26,080 nt of DNA from Oehlia diaphana (lineage: Eukaryota; Glomeromycota; Glomeromycetes; Glomerales; Glomeraceae). A program made the position numbers and the translations under genes. The stretch spans positions 29,297 to 55,376 of the forward strand of contig QZLH01000724.1 in the NCBI GenBank assembly GCA_003833135.1, read 5' to 3'. The notes under the pieces are model-generated. The model was not told the origin of the DNA, did no database searches, and saw only the letters and a program-made list of their open reading frames with translations. Shown in pieces: positions 10,335-18,690 of the stretch; within the stretch, counting starts at the first letter, position 1; each line of letters starts with the position of its first letter.

Positions 10335-11807
10335 ATGTCCAAACTTAACAAAGATATTCTTTTCTTGATATTTGAGGAATTACAAAATAATTCAAAATTC
10401 CTCTTTTCATGCCTAATGGTTAATAGAATATGGTGTGAAACCGTTATTCCAATCTTATGGAAGAATCCTTGGTGCTATTCTATTAATTATAAAAAAATTT
10501 CTTTATACTCCATTATTACTTCTTATTTATCCGATGATATTAAAGAATTATTAACAAAGAGAGGGATTCTAATTTTAAGCCAATCACTTGCATTTGATTA
10601 TTTGTCTTTCTGTAAGAATATCAATATAAAAGTTATAGATGATATAATTTCCATTGGATCATCATTAGAATTTAATCGATTTCTTTTACAAGAGGAAATT
10701 TACAATATATTGATAAAGAAATGTCCAGAAATAAAATACTTAAATATATGTGGTACTTATGAGATAGTATATATTCCAGAAGCAAAGGTTCGTCTTGAAT
10801 CACTTTGTGAATTAACATGTGACACATTGGTTGATTCTAGGTACTTTTACAGATTAGCGCATATTTGTCAACAAATACAAAGAATAATCATTATTAATAA
10901 AAACTTAGTAAAAGTTAATCATGGAACTACTAAGTTAATCGAATTTCAAAAAAATTTAAAATATTTTAAATGGGTAGATGAATTTAAAAAATATAATTAT
11001 TGGGAATTACTTGAAGATCCTTATACAGAAATTTTTAACGTATTAAAAAAACATGCAAATACTCTTAATCATTTTGATATAAACCTTCAGTTTGATTATC
11101 CCATCAATCTTTACGATATTTACAATGATTGTAATTATACATTTCTACAATATGCACTCCTAGAACTTCATAATTTAAAAATATTAGAAATTAATGCTCC
11201 TATATTTCTAAATAATGATGATTTCAATAAAAAATTGGAAATGGTGGCTTATCGTAACCTTGAGATCATAGAGATGGATTTTATAGATATTCATCAAGTT
11301 AGTTGCATGGTTAAAAATAGCTTATGTCTTAGAGAATTAAGGATTAGTGATTTTTACTGGAATGATGATAATATTTATAATTCCTCTCTTAATTTTATTC
11401 GTGCAATTTGTGAAAATTGTTATTTAATTGAATATTTAACAATTCCTGTAATTCCATTATTGGAGCATCACTTTATTGAATTTGAAAAATTACTTAAAAA
11501 ATGTCAAAAATTACGATCATTAAATTTTAAAGAAGTATATTATGAAGAAGGGAGAGAGTTAGAATTTGGAGATTACTTATCAAATGTGTTAATTAGGGAA
11601 GCATCAACTAATCTAAGAGAAATTAGAATTCCTCATGACATTAAGTTTTCTTTAAAAACTTTAGAAACATTCCTTGAAAAATGGAAAGGACGACCTGCAG
11701 TTTCCTTATATTTTGATGACGCTTATTTTTATCAAAAAGATAATTTATATATGAAACTGTTTGATAAATATAAAATTGAAAAAGTTATTAAAGATATAAA
11801 CGTGTAA
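10335..11807 (+). CDS. F-box/leucine-rich protein 1
   Basis: Intronless gene for a 490-residue protein. The start is the first in-frame ATG (10335, MSKLNKDILFLIFEEL). Residues 1-45 form the F-box: hydrophobic helix LFLIFEEL, then SCLMVNRIWCETVIPILWKNPW, the form typical of arbuscular mycorrhizal F-box families. The rest is irregular leucine-rich repeats without strict consensus, for example ECPEIKYLNICG-like (KCPEIKYLNICG), LHNLKILEINAP, YRNLEIIEMDF, CLRELRISDF, CQKLRSLNFKE and NLREIRIPHD. There is no signal peptide or membrane segment. By family knowledge it should bind Skp1 and present a target recognised by the LRR region for ubiquitination; the target is unknown. It is divergent from kinase A across a 1.6-kb spacer, and an AATAAA lies 66 bp after the stop. 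The frame has no breaks, so it is likely functional. Confidence 0.88.
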   Translation: MSKLNKDILFLIFEELQNNSKFLFSCLMVNRIWCETVIPILWKNPWCYSINYKKISLYSIITSYLSDDIKELLTKRGILILSQSLAFDYLSFCKNINIKVIDDIISIGSSLEFNRFLLQEEIYNILIKKCPEIKYLNICGTYEIVYIPEAKVRLESLCELTCDTLVDSRYFYRLAHICQQIQRIIIINKNLVKVNHGTTKLIEFQKNLKYFKWVDEFKKYNYWELLEDPYTEIFNVLKKHANTLNHFDINLQFDYPINLYDIYNDCNYTFLQYALLELHNLKILEINAPIFLNNDDFNKKLEMVAYRNLEIIEMDFIDIHQVSCMVKNSLCLRELRISDFYWNDDNIYNSSLNFIRAICENCYLIEYLTIPVIPLLEHHFIEFEKLLKKCQKLRSLNFKEVYYEEGRELEFGDYLSNVLIREASTNLREIRIPHDIKFSLKTLETFLEKWKGRPAVSLYFDDAYFYQKDNLYMKLFDKYKIEKVIKDINV

Positions 11808-12238
11808 ATAATTCAATTGCATAATGAAATAATTATACAGTATATTCATGTACTGTAATTATGAATTATAAGAATAAATCTCAGTTTCTGAATTTTTTTT
11901 TTTTTTTAAACACATATACTTCTATCTAATATGAATAATATATTATTAATTTTTTATTTATATTATAAATTTTAATTTCTATATCTTTTAATTACTGATT
12001 GAACAATTAAATTCTTACAGAGTATGATATAAATTAATTTAATATTTTCATCTTGCGCTATATTTATTTGATTTGTCTTAAACTTTGAATTGATGTTGAT
12101 TCAGAAACATCTACTTTAGGCACGATTATTTTTAATAATATTTATTAATTCACTTAATATTACATTAAAGTTTGTAATTTTTTATAATTAATTACTTTAT
12201 ATGTAATAATATGTTTGTTTGCAAAATATGTAAAGAAT
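11808..12238. other. 3' flank of F-box gene 1 / spacer
   Basis: AT-rich, with a T15 run at 11893-11907. On the minus strand, 12066-12128 reads a short coding-like string (IVPKVDVSESTSIQSLRQIK then stop) that might be a stray exon of an unknown gene, but it is too short to call. Nothing else was recognised. Confidence 0.4.
11873..11878 (+). terminator. candidate poly(A) signal of F-box gene 1
   Basis: AATAAA, 66 bp after the TAA stop and followed by a T-rich stretch. Canonical hexamer, but common by chance in DNA this AT-rich. Confidence 0.4.
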
Positions 12239-13145
12239 CAATTAAAGATCAATACAATTCTTTGGTATGATGATGAGTATAACAATATGCTACTTTGGGT
12301 GCTCCAGCTTTAGCTAAAAAACCAAAACGTCATAAAATAATCAAAATAATGAAAGAAATAAACCTGTTGAATTATTTTTATTTTTGGGTGACCTATGTAA
12401 AAATTTGAGACCAAAACTTCCAGTTAATGATTATAAAAAGGTTATTACTGATTGTCTTAAAGAAATTGGAAAGGTATTAATTAATTTATTGATACTGTAT
12501 TTCAAATAATATATTTTATATATTTTATTAATATTATTTGAATGAAATTTTAAGGTAATTAAAGATGCAATCGCAACCGCTGGAGTATTAATTTCTTTGA
12601 AAAATGTTTATTGGTTCTTACTGTTCCTGCAGAATATTCTGAAAAAGATAATACTATTATGAGAGAATGAGCATGTAATGCAAATCTCATCAATGATAAA
12701 AATCTATGGCACGTAAGTAATAAGTGAAGAACTTGAATCTCTAGTTTTAATTAATAGATGAACTAATTCTTATGTTTACAACGGAAGCTGCAGCAGTTTA
12801 TTGCGTAATTTGTTAAGCATAGGAAGTAAGTTATCATAATGAACGTTAATTAAAAAGAATTATATATTTATTGATTTGATTGATTTTTAAATATTTAGTG
12901 ACTTTTGTGGTTGTTGACTGTGGTGGCAGTACTTTAGATTTAACTACTCGCAAGTTAGTTGGAAATAATCCATTACAATTAAGTGAGGTTACCGAACGTA
13001 GTGGAGACTTCCTGTAGAAGTGCATTTGTAGATAAAGAATTTATCGCTTTTACATAGAATACTTTGGAGTCTTTAATTAAAAACAATGATAAAATAAACT
13101 ATAAAAATTACTGGCAATTTGCTAAGTCTATCATTTGGAGATAAA
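12239..13145 (+). pseudogene. Hsp70 (HSPA12-like) pseudogene, truncated at both ends
   Basis: Remnant of the actin-fold ATPase domain of a divergent Hsp70 of the HSPA12-like type that is expanded in these fungi. In order I read QLKINTILWYDDEYNN, GAPALAKKPKR (after a frameshift), then a frame with YKKVITDCLKEIGK. An 81-nt intron at 12474-12554 (GTATTA..AAG) follows, then VIKDAIAT, LTVPAEYSEKDNTIM, FTTEAAA, and after a GTAAGT intron at 12826-12898 the phosphate-2 motif VVVDCGGSTLDLTTR with KLVGNNPLQLSEVTERSGD. Beyond that come frameshifts and stops, with fading similarity (VDKEFIAF, NTLESLIKNN, YWQFAKS). The N-terminal phosphate-1 region (DFGTT-type) and the second half of the protein are missing. 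Many stops and frameshifts show it is dead. It ends about 50 bp before the duplicated tRNA segment. Confidence 0.85.
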
Positions 13146-13189
13146 TCTAAGAAAATTTGATTATTTATTAATGATGATTAATTATTATT

Positions 13190-13925
13190 AATTATTAAAA
13201 AATTTTATTAACTAGGCACTTAGGTTAATTTAGTGAATTTGATCAAGTCAATCATGCTCGATTATTGTTCGGTTCACGATCACCCTATGTTAGGCTCGAG
13301 TTAACAATGAACTAATAGATAGACTTATTATTCGTATATATTATAAATGATGATATAAATAAACTTTATTATGCTTAAAAAAAAAAAAGAATGAATGATT
13401 TCCATATTCACGTATCTTTGTAGCGCATATTTATATTTTATTTGTTTCATGGCTGAAAAATGTTATTTATGAATTTATAGGATAGGCCCAGCTAGTTAAA
13501 TCAGTAGAGTGTAAGACTTTTAATCTCAAAGTTTTTAGATCGATCTTCATATCGGCTGAATAAATCTTTCCACTGAAATTATAAAGTTTTTTTTTTTTTA
13601 AATACCTGGGTTAACGAATGAGTCGAATGATCGACTATCTTCGCTGAGTATCACATGGTGAAATTCATGTGATCAATTAAATTTGATCAAAAATCATTGA
13701 TCAATTTGTGTTAGGCCAATTAAATCAACTAGCTAATCATAATAAATATTTTTTAATCGACTGTGGCGGATATAATTAAGTGCGACTTATCATTTATAAG
13801 CTAAAAGTATAAAGAAAAAAAAATCAACAATTAATCTCAGTTCAATTTCTTTATATAGATGATTTTTGGAAAATCTTATTGACAAATTCCATCATAATTT
13901 GCGTACTTATTGCACAAATTATGTA
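13190..13925 (+). repeat. old copy (copy 1) of a duplicated tRNA-Lys segment
   Basis: Similar by eye to 21420-22435, in the same orientation. Shared landmarks in order: TTAGGTTA..TCAATCATGCT..GGCTCGAG; an A-run followed by GAATGAATGATTTCCAT (copy 2 GATGAACGATTGCCAT); the tRNA; AATAAATCTTTCCA..AAAG plus a T-run and AAATAC; ATCACATG; GTGCGACTTATCATTTATAAGCTA (copy 2 has CTGCGACTTACC..AAGCTA); and GATGATTTTTGGAAAATC (copy 2 GATAATTTTGAAAAATTC). Borders are approximate. Copy 2 carries extra sequence before the tRNA and about 200 bp extra near 22140-22355. This is an older duplication than a simple recent repeat. Confidence 0.6.
13486..13558 (+). pseudogene. decayed tRNA-Lys copy
   Basis: Aligns without gaps over 73 nt to the intact tRNA-Lys at 21807-21879, with about 20 differences. 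About 14 of these are C-to-T or G-to-A relative to the intact copy. The anticodon loop reads CTTTTAA, so the anticodon has become TTT. The T stem (TTTAG against TTCAT) and the acceptor stem no longer pair, and the B box has become GATCGATC, so it should be neither transcribed nor charged. Confidence 0.8.
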
Positions 13926-14046
13926 TCGTAAAAATAAAGTTAAGTGATATTTATTATTAATATATATATATAAAAAAATACAAATAAAGTCTTATACAAA
14001 TAGTTAAATATTGATTTCTATTGATAACCGCATGTCTATAATTAGT

Positions 14047-16522
14047 TTATCTAGTTTTATTACGTTTTCCTACTTTAAATATTTTAGAATTGGTTAAAAT
14101 AAAAAATATATATATTAACATAAACAAATAAACACATCAAAGCCAAATAATATTTACCATTATCGTCATCGGTTTCAAGATTTAATGCTTCAATGTTTCG
14201 CTTTGATGAATTTTGAGTTTTTATACTTAAATTTTGTGATGATAGACTAAATAATAATTTTATTTCAATTAATTAGTACACAATGTAATGCCACTTAAAA
14301 ATATAATTGAAATACCTTTCAGTTTCTATATCAAGCTCTAATTCTTCCGAGATATAATTAGAATCTAAAGTATATAATAAAATCTTATGAATTATAGAAT
14401 TATAAGATATTATTTAAATTTTAATTATCTTTATTTTTAGTAATACCTTGTTTATTGCCATATGAAATTGTTGAAAATGAATTAATGGATGAACATTTAG
14501 AAATTAAATCACTTAATGGTCTACTTGTATAAATTGCTTCCGAGTGATATTTTTCAGCAAATTCAGGTCCAATCTTCTTTGATTCTATCAGTTCCCTTCT
14601 TTTTACTTCAGCTTGAATAAAATCTGCTTTATTTTTACCTCTAAATACCCACCTACCAAAAGTAATACGAATTTCTTTTATAGAAGGTCTTATTTTTGGA
14701 TCAGGATCCCAACAACTTTTCATTAAATTAGCATAGCATTCTGGTGTGTCTTCCGTTATTTTTGGTCGTTCTCCATCAAGAATTTTGTAAATAAGACTAT
14801 GATCATGTTTAATGTTTGCAAAAGGTTTACAACCTGTTGTAAGTTCCCACATAATCATACCCAAACTATAAATATCAGCTTCTTTAGTAAATGCGGACCC
14901 TTTAAATATTTCCGGTGCAATATAAGGTATAACTCCATAGATTTCATTATTTGATGATTCATTATCTACAGAATGTGATAATCCTAGATCTCCAATTTTC
15001 CATTGATAATTTTTGCCTTTACGACTACTATTTAAATCGAATAATATATTTCCGCTATGGAAATCTCGATGTATAAATTCATTTTTATGTATATGTTCAA
15101 GTCTAAATTAAAAAAAAAATTAATAATTTAAATTTGTGAATATAATGAATACGTTTAAAATATAATTACCCTTCTGAAATTTGCCATAATATACGTAATT
15201 TTTGATTATTCCATGTAATATTTTTAAAGCTTTTTTGTAAGTATTTATGTAAATCTCCTTCTGTCGCATATTTCATAACTAATATATAATCTTCTAATTC
15301 AGGATCTCTTGTAAAACCATAAATTTTGATTATGTGACTATGAAGTGATTCGTCAAAACAATATCGATATGAATCTAACTATAAATTTAAAGATTTTAAT
15401 TAAAGAAATTAAAGATTAATTTTTGACAAAAAAATTATTTAATAAATATTTTAAATTACTTACCTCATTCAAGAAGTATTTACTACTATTTATAGAATTT
15501 TCAAATCTTTTTAAAATGACAGTTTCATTATTACTTAACCAAGTTGCTTTATGTATAATACCATACCCTCCTTTTGTCATTTCTTTTACATCTTCAAATT
15601 GAGAATACGGTGTCCAATTAATTGGTGATTTACTTTTTTGTGTTTTAAATAGAGAATTTAATATATCTTGTATTTTAAAATTTTCACCAATATTTTTTAC
15701 AATATTTACAGTGTCAGCTAACTCAAAGTTACTGTGTAAAACATTATTAAAAAGGAAATCATTAATATCGCTACTATTTATGATAAGTGATATTCTTTTA
15801 CATTTTTTACATTTAGATTCAAGTATAGGTCCAAAAATAATGTTTGTTGTTAAACAATATCTGCATCCAATATAAAATGTACAACAATTTGCACAATACT
15901 TTTGACAGTCTGATGTAAATGTTAAATTTGACCAACATGCTTTACAAATATAATCATTATGCCACCAAGGTAAGTAAAAAATCAAAATTCGCTTTTTAAC
16001 CAAAGTTGATTCTATCCATTCAGAAGAAATTAAATAACAATTTAGACATAATCTAAAATATTCGTTTACTTTTAATGGACATTCAAATGACTTTCCACAT
16101 AATTTACAATAACTTTCATTAACCTTATCAGATATGTTTTTATCAAGATTATTACGAAAATATATATACCCATTCATTTGCTTAAAACATAAAATTATCA
16201 CACAATATCCACAGAATTCTTGAATATTTTGTGGTACTTTTGTTCTACTTATTTCATGATTACTACATTCCAAGTCCATTGTGTAAATATATACGTCCAA
16301 GTATGTATTAATATTATCAGGTATATCATTAATATAACGCGATAAACATTTTTTGCAATAATATTGCCGAGAACAAAGAAGTGTCACAATATATTCTTCT
16401 CCACAATTAAAACACTTTCTATCTTCTCTATTAAAAGAAAGAAATTTAATTGGTATAGGACTAGATTTTAATCTTGGCGTCGGGTCAAATGAATTTTTAT
16501 CATTTGTATTCACCAATTCCAT
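14047..16522 (-). CDS. TKL-type protein kinase with N-terminal Cys-pair domain (kinase B)
   Basis: Six exons: 16522-15464, 15378-15170, 15102-14447, 14364-14316, 14246-14158 and 14069-14047, encoding 694 residues. Intron positions and phases match kinase A. The N-terminal 241 residues hold nine CxxC pairs (37/40, 56/59, 104/107, 139/142, 159/162, 193/196, 210/213, 220/223, 238/241), likely several zinc ribbons. The kinase domain has the Gly loop TKGGYG (316-321), VILK Lys338, Glu353, HRDFHSGN (434-441), DLG 461-463 in place of DFG, and APE 485-487, followed by DIYSLGMIMWELTTGCKPF and the C-lobe Arg region CWDPDPKIRPS. All catalytic residues are present, so it is likely an active Ser/Thr or dual-specificity kinase; its substrate is unknown. 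The tail is a Ser-rich, charged linker. If the last intron is retained, the frame ends at 14084 with a hydrophobic tail instead of GKRNKTR. In-frame codons are intact throughout. Confidence 0.85.
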
Positions 16523-17696
16523 TTTATTATGTTAATTATTAGTATATGTTATAAACAAGTATCAATAATGATAATGAATTTGAAAAAATTTGAGCGTATT
16601 TTATTTATATCTGAATGATTACTAATAAGAATTTGATAAAGATGGAACTTTCTGTTAGTGATACGAAAGTATTTCTATATTTCCCCATGGAATTTTTAAA
16701 TAACGGAAAGTCCGTTTTAAATTTAAAAGTTCTTTATCGAAGAGCTAATGCATAACAATATATAACTAAAAGATCGGCTTTGTTATTTTTACTTATTTAG
16801 TTGAGACGCATATGATCAACTAGAGAAAGTATTTTTTAAGTGTGGGCATAATTACTAAACATTCTGTCGTAGAAAATAATGAAGGAAACTAAGGAAACAG
16901 AAATTAAACACAGACCAAGAAAGGAAACAAATAAAAAGCGACGGAAACCAATATTTGAACAACAATAAAGAACAATTATTACTCATTTCTTTCACTTGTT
17001 ACACAATCACCTGATTGCTGCTTTGATCACATGATTATTGCGGTTTTACGTGCGTTATTTTACGATGTCGTCTAAATTAAATATTTTATAATAAAGTTTT
17101 ACTATCTAAAAATTGTAAGCATTATGTTTAGAAAAAGTCAGATAAAAAGTGAAAAAAATTTTATAGCTCATTAAAATTTTTTAATATATGGTGATAACGT
17201 GATATATACGGTATATAATTCGCCCGTGTATATTTTAAAAACTGGTAACATTGAAAATTCTCAAATAATGCTGGAGTTGGAATTGTTATACAAACACCAT
17301 AATCTGTTAGCAAAAATACATGAATGTAGTCTAAAAGTTCATAATAATGTAAATATTGTATGATTTTACTTGTCAATTCAGACATACTGTATCTTCTAAA
17401 AAAAGTGAAAAAAGAGCGTTTTGAAATATCTGAATAAACATCAATATACAGTTGATGACCTTTGATTACGTCCTTTTCATATTCATATATATTGTTATAT
17501 TATGATGATCTTTATTATTTATTATTATGCAGCCAAATAGGATCATGTTGTTTTTAACATACTGATATTTTTTAGATAAATTATTATTGCGTAAATATCT
17601 TTGATATTTTTGACGCATTACGTCATATAGATTATTGTCACACATTTACTATGCTTTCCATATGGAACATGATCTTGGACGTCTGCATAATAACAC

Positions 17697-17776
17697 AGTT
17701 ATTAGGTAGGGGGGTTAAAATAACATCCGAACTGCTTCGCAGTTCGGTGATATTTCAACCCCCCTACCCAATAACT
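17697..17776. repeat. 80-bp foldback with G/C-block arms
   Basis: The left arm AGTTATTAGGTAGGGGGGTT and the right arm AACCCCCCTACCCAATAACT are complementary with one mismatch. Inside them, CCGAACTGC and GCAGTTCGG form a perfect inner stem around a TTC loop. The total arm length is about 38 nt with a few mismatches and a 1-nt offset. It is strikingly GC-rich against its surroundings. It looks like a foldback/MITE or a precursor-like hairpin. Confidence 0.65.
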
Positions 17777-17968
17777 ATTATATTTATTGTGTGGTACGTT
17801 ATTTTAATCCACAGAACCCCAAAAAAAATTTACTGCGTAAAAATGAGGAGAGCGATAAATATTTTTTTTTATGTAAATTTTTGTGATTAAACCAGATGTT
17901 TTGCGGCTAACTACATTATGAAAAATCAAACTAAAAAACATATCATTTAAAAAAAAGGTATAACCAGT

Positions 17969-18021
17969 GAAGCTTTTTTAAATAATCAAGCTTTGAAGGC
18001 TTTTTTAAATAATCAAGCTTT
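17969..18021. repeat. tandem duplication, 26/27-bp unit
   Basis: GAAGCTTTTTTAAATAATCA.. (17969-17994) is repeated directly as GAAGGCTTTTTTAAATAATC.. (17995-18021), differing by one inserted G. It is followed by GCTTCAAAG, a partial inverse of the unit's end. Confidence 0.6.
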
Positions 18022-18650
18022 GCTTCAAAGAAATATTTAAATGGCTTTATTTTTAAAAGAAAAACTCTAAAGTGCTTTTTTTGTTAAATTCTTTATTAAA
18101 CAATTGTAATTATTTTTAGTATTGGCTACATGGACATGTTTGTAATATGCCTCCCTGTGGCATAACATTATTCAAAAAAACTAAATTAAAATTTTCTTTA
18201 GAAAATATATATCAGAAAAGAGATAACTGTGCCTTTCTGTAAGATACCATTATTGAAACTTTCATCAGACACTGAAAGTATATACGTGATGGTTGTGGGT
18301 TGTTATATTAGCAATCATATTTTAAAATTATTTGTTTAAATGAGTTCTTTTAAAAAAATTCAAATGAACAAATGGTAAAAAGTAAATGAATCACTTTTAT
18401 ATGTTTGGGATTTGCCAATAAAACAAATGTGACTTATTTATTTAAAAAATTACGATTTTATTACAATATAACGAAAAAAATGAATGTTATTTTATTAAAA
18501 AAAGTATGTTTTTATCAAAAAATTACAATTTTATTAAATAAATGTAATTTCATTGAAAAAATTACAAAAGATATCAAGCCGTTAGCAAGTGATTTTATTG
18601 TCCCTTGTTATTCATTAATTATGTCGTAAACTCGTACATTCGATAAATTA

Positions 18651-18690
18651 AAATTGAAATTGAATTGAAATTGAAATTGAAATTAAAATT
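18651..18690. repeat. imperfect GAAATT hexamer array
   Basis: About six to seven tandem AAATTG/AAATTA hexamers with one 5-bp unit. Simple microsatellite-type repeat. Confidence 0.6.

Noticed and set aside
16702..16716. AACGGA/TCCGTT hairpin upstream of kinase B
   Set aside because: Only a 6-bp stem, expected by chance in a window of this size.
17161..17385. 74-codon minus-strand ATG frame
   Set aside because: Has an ATG but no recognisable domain, homologue or intron context. A weak candidate that I could not support.
17651..17890. 79-codon plus-strand frame
   Set aside because: Runs straight through the 17697-17776 foldback. Translation of the two arms explains its composition.
18405..18629. 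74-codon plus-strand frame
   Set aside because: TTG start only, built on an imperfect AT-rich repeat of TTACAATTTTATTAAA-like words.
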